Origin: Pirellulales bacterium
Lineage (GTDB): Bacteria > Planctomycetota > Planctomycetia > Pirellulales > JALHPA01
Length of the DNA stretch: 17,299 nt
Assembly (NCBI GenBank): GCA_022842745.1
Contig: JALHPA010000004.1
Location: 1 to 17,299, forward strand
Direction: 5' to 3'
The first letter of the stretch is position 1; every line of letters starts with the position of its first letter. The notes beneath the pieces were generated by a model. That model saw only the letters and a list, made by a program, of their open reading frames with translations. It was not told the origin of the DNA and did not search any database. This document shows positions 9,443 to 15,446 of the stretch, one piece after another. A program made the position numbers and the translations under genes.

Positions 9443-9453
9443 TCCAGCGCGCC
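9432..9453 (+). terminator. Perfect hairpin spanning the stop codon of the giant membrane protein gene
   Basis: GGCGCGCT (9432-9439) and AGCGCGCC (9446-9453) are perfect 8 bp arms around a 6 nt loop that contains the TGA stop. No T-run follows, so it is not a classical intrinsic terminator. It may stabilise the 3' end of the transcript or act as a U-tract-free terminator. The structure is seen; the role is inferred. Confidence 0.4.
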
Positions 9454-9556
9454 TCTGAGTCGCAACCAGGCCCTCAGTCGTTCGTCGATTCGATCGCCGA
9501 GCCGTTTCCCAGCAATCGCGCTTGTCGACGAATGAACCGCTGCGGGCCGCTTGATG

Positions 9557-9562
9557 AAGGGA
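9557..9562 (+). promoter_or_regulatory. Shine-Dalgarno selecting a GTG start
   Basis: AAGGGA lies 7 nt before GTG at 9570. This favours GTG over the in-frame ATG at 9594, which has no comparable site at proper distance. Confidence 0.55.
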
Positions 9563-9569
9563 ACTCCAA

Positions 9570-11735
9570 GTGATCTGGCACAACTTCCGATTGATGTTAC
9601 TTCGTGTTACCGCCGCTTCCGTTGCCTCTCTTGGCGCGACGCGTCCCACAATCAAAAAAATACGCTGCGCTCCAGCCGTTTGCGCCCTGCTCGCCGTCGC
9701 CTTCCAGCTTCCCGCCCAGGCCGCCACGCGGGAAGTCTCGACCGCCGCCGAGTTCCACACCGCCATCCTCGCCTCCGGACCGGGCGATGAGATCGTCCTA
9801 AGTCCCGGCCGCTACGCCGGCCGCTTCGAATTCATCGGCAAGCAGGATCTGCGCGTCCGTAGCCTGGACCCGGCCAATCCGGGCATCATCGACGCCGCCG
9901 GAGTCGGCGAAGGTATAAAAATGAGCCGCGTAACGGGCATCGAACTGCGCGATCTCGTCGTCGAAAATGCCGCCTTCAATGGAATCAATATCGACGACGT
10001 CGCCGGGGGAATCATCCAGACCTCCAGCGACATTCGGTTGCTCGGACTCACCCTGCGAAAAGGGGGGGGCAACGCCATCAAAATGGCCGGCGTCGACAAC
10101 TTCCTCATCGACCGCGCACAAATCGTCGGTTGGGCCCCGAGCGACACCGCCATTGACCTCGTCGGTGCCCATAACGGCCTCATCCAACGATCCTATCTGG
10201 AAAACACCAACCCCGGTTCCGGGACCGGCATCCAGACCAAGGGGGGCTCGGCCAATGTCGTTATCCGGGCCAATCGCCTGGTCAACGCCAACGAGCGAGC
10301 GATCCAGATCGGCGGCGAAACCGGCCTGCAATTCTTTCGACCCCAGCCCCCCGGAACCGTCGAAGCGCGCGGAATCGTCGCCGAAGGAAACGTCATCCTC
10401 CACAATGGCAATCAGGGCCAAGGCATCCGCGCCGCCGTCAGCTTCATCAACACCGAGGACGGACTCTTCCGCAACAACGTCGTCTATCGCCCCAGCCTCT
10501 ATGCCGTGCGGATTCTCAGAGAGAATTGGCAGCCCGGTTTCATCGACACCCAAAAGGGCGTCTTCAAGGAAAACCTCTTCGTCTGGAACGGCTTCGATCT
10601 CGATGACGCGGTGAACGTCGGTCCCGGCACCCTCCCCAAAACGTTCGTCTTCTCTGGCAATCGCTTCTACAACGCTGCCTTTCCCTCCCAAAGCAAGCTC
10701 CCCCTGCCCACCGTCGATGCCACCGCCACCTACGGCGTCAACCCGAATCTCGATCTCCGCGGCATCACTCCTTGGGACTTCGCCTGGGGATCCTGGGTCG
10801 TCAATACCTCCGACCTCACCGACACCATCCCCCTGACCGACCCAGCCAGCTTGCGGCTCGCGGTCCCCTCCTCGGGCGCCGACTTCGACGTCGGCGCCGC
10901 CGGTCCCTTCCGCGGCGAGTGGCATTTCCAACGCCTCGCCGCGGCGTCGATCACCGTGCTCCCCTTTGACTATGCCCTCCTCGCCAAACAAGGTCCCTCC
11001 ACCCGCGTCGAAGTCCCCGCGAACTCCCGCTACACCTTCGATGGCCTCATCGCTTCCGCCGCGGTCATCGGCGGCCCCGCCAGCCGCCTGGCTCTCTCCC
11101 CCGACGGCACGGCCGCCGGAATGGCGGTCCTCTCGGAACTAACCATCGCCCCCGACTCCGCCCTCGACCTCAACGACAACGACCTCGTGCTCAACTACAC
11201 CGGCGATTCCCCCCTCGCTTCCATCCGCCAGCAAATCGTCGACGGCCTCGGCGATTTTCCCAACACCGCGAAAATCGTCTCCAGCCACGCCCGCTCGCTC
11301 GTCCCACCGGGCGAATTTCCGCTCACGGTCCACGCTCCGTTCGACAACGCTCTAGAAGGCGCCACGGACTGGCTGGGCGTGCCGCTCACGGGAACAAACC
11401 AGATCATTGCCAAGTACACCTACTTCGGCGACCTCAACCTCGACGGCGTGGTCGACGCCGCCGATTATCTCGTCATCGATAATAACTTCGGTCAGGCCAC
11501 CCAGGGCGGCCCCTTCAAAGGCGATGCAAACTTCAGCGGCACGGTCGACGCCGCGGACTACCTCGTCGTGGACAACGCCTTCGGCCGCGGCGCCGGAGGT
11601 GGCTTACAGGCCGGTCCTGTAAACGGCGTCCCCGAACCGTCCACCATCGTATTGTCCCTCCTCTGCCTCCTCGGCCTGTGGCGCCTGACAAAGCGAAACG
11701 CGGCCGCGGCAGGACTTCCATCAGGCGTCGGCTGA
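9570..11735 (+). CDS. Secreted right-handed beta-helix protein with dockerin type I repeats and PEP-CTERM sorting signal
   Basis: 721 residues from a GTG start. The export signal has an unusually long N-region and a hydrophobic core near 33-47, with likely cleavage after AQA51. Residues 54-90 (AAEFHTAILASGPGDEIVL, then SPGRYAG) are the usual entry into a parallel beta-helix of the polysaccharide-lyase/chondroitinase-B-like type. Repeated coils with N/G-rich turns (for example GNAIKMAGVDNFLIDRAQI) run to about 380. A probable beta-rich spacer leads to LDLNDNDLVLNYTG and SPLASIRQQIVDGL, a module I recall before planctomycete dockerins. Two dockerin calcium loops follow: D621/N623/D625/D629 and D652/N654/D660. 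The end is PEPS at 688-691, a hydrophobic stretch and KR at 708-709, a PEP-CTERM signal for exosortase anchoring, with 12 extra residues. A polysaccharide lyase or binding role is plausible, but I see no certain catalytic residues. Confidence 0.9.
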   Translation: MIWHNFRLMLLRVTAASVASLGATRPTIKKIRCAPAVCALLAVAFQLPAQAATREVSTAAEFHTAILASGPGDEIVLSPGRYAGRFEFIGKQDLRVRSLDPANPGIIDAAGVGEGIKMSRVTGIELRDLVVENAAFNGINIDDVAGGIIQTSSDIRLLGLTLRKGGGNAIKMAGVDNFLIDRAQIVGWAPSDTAIDLVGAHNGLIQRSYLENTNPGSGTGIQTKGGSANVVIRANRLVNANERAIQIGGETGLQFFRPQPPGTVEARGIVAEGNVILHNGNQGQGIRAAVSFINTEDGLFRNNVVYRPSLYAVRILRENWQPGFIDTQKGVFKENLFVWNGFDLDDAVNVGPGTLPKTFVFSGNRFYNAAFPSQSKLPLPTVDATATYGVNPNLDLRGITPWDFAWGSWVVNTSDLTDTIPLTDPASLRLAVPSSGADFDVGAAGPFRGEWHFQRLAAASITVLPFDYALLAKQGPSTRVEVPANSRYTFDGLIASAAVIGGPASRLALSPDGTAAGMAVLSELTIAPDSALDLNDNDLVLNYTGDSPLASIRQQIVDGLGDFPNTAKIVSSHARSLVPPGEFPLTVHAPFDNALEGATDWLGVPLTGTNQIIAKYTYFGDLNLDGVVDAADYLVIDNNFGQATQGGPFKGDANFSGTVDAADYLVVDNAFGRGAGGGLQAGPVNGVPEPSTIVLSLLCLLGLWRLTKRNAAAAGLPSGVG

Positions 11736-11940
11736 TCGCCAGCTTGCAACCTTGGGCGGGGCGCACGCCATGCTTGCCCCTCGCCTCGCCTCGTGTCTTC
11801 CATCCACGACGCTTGCCGCCGCTCGGATCCGTTCGACGTCTTAACGGACCGTCCCTCACGGGATAAATTGAATCCAGTCGGCCGTCGCTCGTCGGCGATC
11901 CGGCCACGTTTTCCCTCCCACGTCCTCCGTAACGATCCAC
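11736..11940 (+). promoter_or_regulatory. Short intergenic region with candidate promoter for the prolyl isomerase
   Basis: TTAACG (11841-11846), a 17 bp spacer and TAAATT (11864-11869) form a candidate sigma70-like promoter, each box matching four of six consensus bases. It would give a leader of about 65 nt before the ATG at 11941. Just after the preceding gene, GGGGC/GCCCC arms (about 11757-11779) could form a weak hairpin. No gene is visible in the gap. Confidence 0.35.
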
Positions 11941-13095
11941 ATGATTTCCACCCGTATTCGTCCTGGCGCGCTCCTGACGCTCGCCGCGCTCGCTTCCCTC
12001 CCCCTCCATCGACCCGCCGCCGGCCAGGCCGATCCCCCCAAGTCCCCCTCCGCGGCCGCCGCGCAGGCAGATTTCGATAAACAAAACGCCGATTGGAAGG
12101 ACATTCTGAAACAACTTGGCGAACTGCAATCCCGCTACGCCAAGGCCCCCGCCGGAGAACGCCCCGCCCTCGAGCAACAATACCGCTCCATCGTGGAACA
12201 GGGACTGGCGATCGAACCGAAGCTCAAATCCGCCGCGGAAAAACTAATCGCCGCCGATCCGCGGAGTCGCTCCGCCGGCGAATTGCTTTTCATGATGGCC
12301 AAGTCGGAAATGTCCCGCGACAACTACGAAGAGGCGCTGCGACTGGCGCGCGTCCTCCTTGAACAAAAGTTCGAGCCGGCCGCCGTCGCCACCCTCGCGG
12401 CCGACGCCGCCGTGCGGGCCAACCAATTCGACCGCGTCGCTCCTCTCTTAAACGCCGCTATGGATGGCAAGCTCGACGAGCGCGCCACCCAAATGGTGGC
12501 CAACGCCAACCAATTGCTCACCCAATGGGATCGAGAAAAAAAGCTCCGCCAGGCCGAAGCCAAAGCCGACGACCTTCCCCGCGTCAAGCTCCATACCACC
12601 CAGGGGGACATCGTCGTTGAACTCTTCGAAAACGAAGCCCCCAACACCGTCGCCAACTTCATCAGCCTCGTCGAAAAGAAAGTCTACGACGGAACCCCCT
12701 TCCACCGCGTTCTCCCAAGCTTCATGGCCCAAGGCGGCGATCCCCAAGGAGACGGCGAGGGAGGGCCAGGCTACCGCATCAAGTGCGAATGCACCCGCCC
12801 CGACCACCGCCTGAACTTCCGCGGCACGCTCAGCATGGCCCACTCCGGACCCGATACCGGAGGTTCGCAATTCTTCCTCAATTTCGTCCCCAACACCCAC
12901 CTCGACGGCAAGCACACGGTTTTTGGCCGAATCCTCGAAGGAATGGACGTCCTGGCCAAAATCCGCCGGGTCGTCGTGGAAAAAGGCAAACCCACTCCTA
13001 TTCCACCCGATCGCATCCTCTCCGCCACCGTCCTCCGAAAACGGAGCCACGAATACAAGCCCGAGACCCTACCGGAAATCGCCCGACCCAAATAA
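11941..13095 (+). CDS. Exported cyclophilin-type peptidyl-prolyl cis-trans isomerase with N-terminal helical domain
   Basis: 384 residues. A signal peptide spans about 1-29 (RIRPG, hydrophobic core, AAGQA). Residues 40-205 are helical, with TPR-like character at 112-175 (ELLFMMAKSEMSRDNYEEAL). The cyclophilin domain spans about 213-370. It starts VKLHTTQGDIVVELFENEAP, as in bacterial cyclophilins, and keeps the catalytic residues FHR (R256), F261, M262, Q264, GSQFF (F311-F312) and LDGKH (L321, H325). The position equal to Trp121 of human cyclophilin A is His320, so weak cyclosporin binding is expected from what is known of the family. The likely role is folding of exported proteins in the periplasm, with the helical part possibly binding clients. 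No Shine-Dalgarno is visible, but the signal peptide fits the ATG at 11941. It is separated by 205 bp from the preceding surface-protein gene. Confidence 0.94.
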   Translation: MISTRIRPGALLTLAALASLPLHRPAAGQADPPKSPSAAAAQADFDKQNADWKDILKQLGELQSRYAKAPAGERPALEQQYRSIVEQGLAIEPKLKSAAEKLIAADPRSRSAGELLFMMAKSEMSRDNYEEALRLARVLLEQKFEPAAVATLAADAAVRANQFDRVAPLLNAAMDGKLDERATQMVANANQLLTQWDREKKLRQAEAKADDLPRVKLHTTQGDIVVELFENEAPNTVANFISLVEKKVYDGTPFHRVLPSFMAQGGDPQGDGEGGPGYRIKCECTRPDHRLNFRGTLSMAHSGPDTGGSQFFLNFVPNTHLDGKHTVFGRILEGMDVLAKIRRVVVEKGKPTPIPPDRILSATVLRKRSHEYKPETLPEIARPK

Positions 13096-13113
13096 CAGTT
13101 TGGGAAACGCCCC

Positions 13114-13149
13114 GGCTTGGGCGGACTAGGCGGAGCGCCCACCCAAGCC
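13114..13149 (+). terminator. Hairpin downstream of the prolyl isomerase gene
   Basis: GGCTTGGG (13114-13121) pairs perfectly with CCCAAGCC (13142-13149), and GGGCG/CGCCC inside can extend or compete with the stem. It starts 18 nt after the stop codon. No U-tract follows, so termination is only inferred. Confidence 0.35.
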
Positions 13150-13236
13150 ATTGGGGCATCCTTACGGCCCAGGCAAGAGCCGAAGACGAAGGAAAGAGAA
13201 CTTGCCGCGATCGGTCCGCCCAGCGGCAAAAAAATA

Positions 13237-13322
13237 GGGTGTCACGAGCTGACTTGTACCGGCCGTTAGCGGAACGACTGGGAAACGCCCAACGAATTCC
13301 CAGTCTGCAGCTCGTGACACCC
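13237..13322. repeat. 86 bp element with 15 bp perfect terminal inverted repeats and a nested 9 bp hairpin
   Basis: GGGTGTCACGAGCTG (13237-13251) is exactly inverted as CAGCTCGTGACACCC (13308-13322). Inside, GACTGGGAA (13276-13284) pairs exactly with TTCCCAGTC (13297-13305) around a 12 nt loop. A short CGTT/AACG hairpin can form in the remaining left segment, sharing one base with the larger stem. The folded form is a long stem with one or two branches. It could be a miniature mobile element, a REP-like repeat, or a structured RNA or bidirectional terminator between convergent genes. No target-site duplication is obvious at the ends. Confidence 0.75.
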
Positions 13323-13653
13323 CCCACACACGCGTTCCCTCTTGATCGATGGCGTGGCGATTGTCGGTGACGGTGCTCGGCATCGGGCGCCGTCTTGAAT
13401 ATACGCCCCTGAAAAGCAATCGCTGTGCCACTCAGTTAAGTGTCCCGCCGGACAGCGCCCCGTTCGCGGTGTAAACAGAAGTGGCTCAATAGTTTCCGAA
13501 CTTTGTCGGATTCGCGCAGGCGGGTTCTCCTTTAACAAATCCCACGTGCGCTGCCCGTTTCCCATGCAGCCGCCGTCGCGACATTGCGCATTGCTCCAGC
13601 CGCCGAGCCAAGATTCAAAAAGTGCGGTGCCTTCTTATCGGATGCACCCAGAT

Positions 13654-13677
13654 CGAGCGCGCGAAATCGCGCGCTCG
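13654..13677. repeat. 11 bp-arm perfect hairpin
   Basis: CGAGCGCGCGA (13654-13664) and TCGCGCGCTCG (13667-13677) are perfect complements separated by AA. In practice the loop would be four bases. The stem is very GC-rich and would be stable on either strand. Confidence 0.7.
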
Positions 13678-13720
13678 CGCTCACCTGAAAAGTCCGCATG
13701 CAACGAACCGTAGAACAGCA

Positions 13721-13753
13721 ACGCTCGCCAACCGATTCCCGGCTGGCGAGCGT
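13721..13753. repeat. 10 bp-arm perfect hairpin (REP-like)
   Basis: ACGCTCGCCA (13721-13730) pairs with TGGCGAGCGT (13744-13753). After one mismatch, CCG/CGG continues the stem inside. Its form resembles short palindromic repeats found scattered between planctomycete genes, though I cannot count copies outside this window. Confidence 0.65.
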
Positions 13754-13772
13754 GCTCGAATGACACGAAAAG

Positions 13773-13820
13773 CCTCGACGGCTGCAAACCTCGCCGGCTG
13801 CAGACCTCGACAGCTGCGGG
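13773..13820. repeat. Three tandem copies of a 16 bp unit
   Basis: The units are CCTCGACGGCTGCAAA, CCTCGCCGGCTGCAGA and CCTCGACAGCTGCGGG, head to tail with no gap. The first 13 bases differ at one or two positions and the last three vary. The core is CCTCGnCnGCTGC. The role is unknown; it sits between two hairpins. Confidence 0.7.
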
Positions 13821-13827
13821 ACCGATC

Positions 13828-13871
13828 CAGGTTGCTCGGACTCCGCGTTGGGTTCCTCTCCCAGCAACCTG
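13828..13871 (-). terminator. Branched inverted repeat 3' of the superoxide dismutase gene
   Basis: CAGGTTGCT (13828-13836) is exactly inverted as AGCAACCTG (13863-13871), with GGG/CCC (13850-13852 and 13860-13862) able to pair inside. It begins about 50 nt past the dismutase stop on the minus strand. No T-run follows, so it is only a candidate terminator or 3' stabilising structure. Confidence 0.4.
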
Positions 13872-13922
13872 CCCCGTCGGCTAGTGCCGGCCACTGCTTC
13901 TGACCGTTAATTTTTCTGCCCG

Positions 13923-14534
13923 CTATTTCGTCGCGTTCGCATACCGCACCGCCACCGCCGGCCAATCGATCACGTTCCAAAACGCCGTGATGTAATCCGG
14001 ACGCCGATTCTGATACAGCAAGTAGTACGCATGCTCCCACACGTCCAACCCCAAAATCGGCGTGTTCCCATGCATCAGCGGACTATCCTGATTGGGAGTG
14101 CTTTCCACCGTCAGCTTCCCCGTCTTGTCGACCGATAGCCAGGCCCACCCGCTGCCAAATCGCGTCGTTGCGGCCTTGGCGAAGTCCTCCTTGAACTTGG
14201 CAAAGCCCCCCAACTCCTTCTGAATCGCATCCGCCAAAGGACCGGTCGGCTCGCCCCCCTTTCCCTTCCCCATGATCGTCCAAAACAGCGAATGGTTCGC
14301 GTGCCCCCCGCCGTTGTTCCGCACCACCGCACGAATGTTCTCCGGCACGGCATCAATCTTCGCCACCAGCGATTCGATCGGTTGGTTCCCCAAATCGGTC
14401 CCTTCGATCGCTTTGTTGAGGTTCGTCACATACGCGTTATGATGCTTCCCGTGATGAATCTCCATGGTCCGCGCGTCAATATGCGGCTCCAGGGCGTCAA
14501 ACGGATACGGCAACGCAGGCAAGGCATAAGCCAT
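13923..14534 (-). CDS. sodA: Superoxide dismutase, Fe/Mn family, manganese-type
   Basis: 203 residues, full length for the family. Metal ligands are H27 (in EIHHGKHH), H81 (in GGGHANHSLFW), D164 and H168 (in LGLDVWEHAYY). Second-sphere H31 and Y35 are present, as is the C-terminal RPDYITAFWNVIDW. Gly77 replaces the N-terminal glutamine of iron enzymes and Q149 lies in TPNQD; both point to the manganese type, though metal choice cannot be proven from sequence. It converts superoxide to hydrogen peroxide and oxygen. No signal peptide is seen, so it is probably cytoplasmic. The ATG at 14534 has AAGGAG 7 nt upstream. It is divergent from the CoA-binding protein gene and convergent with the prolyl isomerase gene. 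Confidence 0.97.
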   Translation of the reverse strand: MAYALPALPYPFDALEPHIDARTMEIHHGKHHNAYVTNLNKAIEGTDLGNQPIESLVAKIDAVPENIRAVVRNNGGGHANHSLFWTIMGKGKGGEPTGPLADAIQKELGGFAKFKEDFAKAATTRFGSGWAWLSVDKTGKLTVESTPNQDSPLMHGNTPILGLDVWEHAYYLLYQNRRPDYITAFWNVIDWPAVAVRYANATK

Positions 14535-14599
14535 GAGGGATCTCCTTTTTTACGACTGAGCTTTTTCGACTGTGCAACGTGTTCTTCGCGGCTCCGCGC

Positions 14600-14628
14600 A
14601 GCATACCCGATGATTTTCAGCCCGACAA
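14600..14628 (-). promoter_or_regulatory. Candidate promoter of the superoxide dismutase gene
   Basis: On the minus strand TTGTCG (14628-14623), a 17 bp spacer and TATGCT (14605-14600) resemble sigma70 boxes, four of six matches each. It would give a leader of roughly 60 nt ending in the AAGGAG site at 14542-14547. Moderate to weak evidence. Confidence 0.3.
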
Positions 14629-14776
14629 TCGGCCGCCCATCGGGCCTCGCCACCCCTCGGCCCAGCTTTTGCTTGCCAATAACCATGCACCGCACGCAAC
14701 CTCCATGACCGCCGCCAGGACACATGCCTTCGCAGCTAGTCACAATCCAACACGCCCTCCATAGCAGGCAATTCCA

Positions 14777-15160
14777 ATGCCCAGCCGTTCCAAAAAACCA
14801 ACCTGCGCTATCCTTGGCGCCAGCGCCGACCGCTCCAAATTCTCCAACCAAAGCCTGCACGCCCATGAACTCGCAGGCTACGAGGTCTACGCCGTCAACC
14901 CGCGCGGGGGAGAAGTCGAAGGGCGCACCGCCTACACCCGCCTGGCGGACGTGCCGGTCGATCACTTCGATCGGATCAGCGTCTACCTGCGCCCCTCCGC
15001 GCTCCTGCCCGTGCTGGACGAAATTGCCGCCAAAGGCTGCGACGAACTCTGGCTCAATCCCGGTACCTCCGACGACCAGGTTCTCGCCCGAGCGCAGGAA
15101 CTCGGCCTCAACGCCATCGTCGGTTGCAGTATTGTCGATGTGAGCCAACGCGGCCTGTAA
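14777..15160 (+). CDS. CoA-binding domain protein, YccU-like
   Basis: 127 residues forming one Rossmann-like CoA-binding domain. The nucleotide-binding loop is AILGASADRSKFSN (11-24), followed by GYEVYAVNPRG (34-44), where the family contacts CoA, then LWLNPGTSDDQV (91-102) and the ending GLNAIVGCSIVDV with Cys117. The length is slightly below the roughly 135-140 residues usual for YccU proteins. Members bind CoA, but their physiological role is not firmly settled. It is probably cytoplasmic, as there is no signal peptide. The ATG at 14777 has only a weak CAGG about 8 nt upstream. It is divergent from the dismutase gene and shares its 242 bp upstream region. Confidence 0.88.
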   Translation: MPSRSKKPTCAILGASADRSKFSNQSLHAHELAGYEVYAVNPRGGEVEGRTAYTRLADVPVDHFDRISVYLRPSALLPVLDEIAAKGCDELWLNPGTSDDQVLARAQELGLNAIVGCSIVDVSQRGL

Positions 15161-15233
15161 TTGTCCGTTCCTAAATCCATAACATTTGCCGCTTTAGGTC
15201 CGACTCACCCCCCCCGAAGGGCGACAGAATTCC

Positions 15234-15262
15234 TTGACACCCTGGTTTGCCCCGTTTATCAT
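15234..15262 (+). promoter_or_regulatory. Near-consensus sigma70-type promoter
   Basis: TTGACA (15234-15239) is a perfect -35 box. A 17 bp spacer leads to TATCAT (15257-15262), which matches five of six -10 bases. Transcription would start near 15268-15270, about 178 nt before the ATG at 15447. This is the best promoter in the window. Confidence 0.75.
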
Positions 15263-15446
15263 CAAAGTTCGGAAAAATTGCGCAACTTCCTGTCCCATTA
15301 AGAAATTGCGCACGGTTGCGGTGCGACCCATTGCGCATGGTTGGGCCGTAACGGTTGACGCCGCCTGATGGGCGGCGAGCGGGCGTTCTGCCCGCGAAAA
15401 CTCAGTTCATCTTCGGCGGCGCGCGGAGCAGAGGGCCTTTCGCACC
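15263..15446 (+). promoter_or_regulatory. Structured leader with three ATTGCGCA repeats and twin GC hairpins
   Basis: ATTGCGCA occurs at 15277-15284, 15305-15312 and 15330-15337. The first sits in the palindrome TTGCGCAA, and the second and third are followed by a base and GGTTG. The third copy can form a CCAT/ATGG hairpin. Two stable hairpins follow: CGCCGCC/GGCGGCG (15359-15377) and GCGGGC/GCCCGC (15379-15395), each with a 5 nt loop. GAGGG at 15431-15435 may serve as ribosome site, 11 nt from the ATG. The leader could be a regulator-binding region or a structured 5' RNA; it matches no riboswitch class I can name. Confidence 0.5.

Larger units (their letters stand above)
13096..13922. other. 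Convergent intergenic region (827 bp) rich in inverted repeats
   Basis: It lies between the 3' ends of the isomerase (plus) and the dismutase (minus). I find no convincing gene: the longest open frame (minus, 13565-13266, 99 codons) runs through the inverted repeats and has no recognisable domain or ribosome site. The stretch holds at least six perfect inverted repeats with arms of 7 to 15 bp and one three-unit tandem repeat, listed separately where distinct. A 7 bp-arm hairpin TTGCCGC/GCGGCAA (13202-13229) and TGTCC/GGACA (13441-13454), nested in GCCACT/AGTGGC (13427-13485), are further symmetries. No T-run follows any stem in the right orientation, so none is a textbook terminator. Confidence 0.75.

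Noticed and set aside
9798..10991. 397-codon minus-strand open frame inside the beta-helix gene
   Set aside because: The Asp/Glu/Gly-rich translation has no domain, and the opposite strand encodes a coherent secreted protein with dockerin and PEP-CTERM motifs.
13202..13234. TTGCCGC/GCGGCAA hairpin followed by an A-run as intrinsic terminator
   Set aside because: The A-run follows the stem on the plus strand, so the T-run would precede the stem on the minus strand. Neither orientation gives stem then U-tract.
13265..13293. Possible integron attC-like site (GTTAGCG and GCCCAAC near the inner hairpin)
   Set aside because: The left box does not fit GTTRRRY, the boxes are not properly complementary or placed, and no cassette or integrase is present.
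13266..13565. 99-codon minus-strand open frame in the convergent gap
   Set aside because: It overlaps the nested inverted repeat, has no clear ribosome site and no recognisable motif. A gene cannot be excluded but is not supported.
13721..13753. tRNA-like fragment (GATTCCCGG in the loop)
   Set aside because: There is no acceptor, D or anticodon arm around it. The sequence is explained by a simple 10 bp-arm hairpin.
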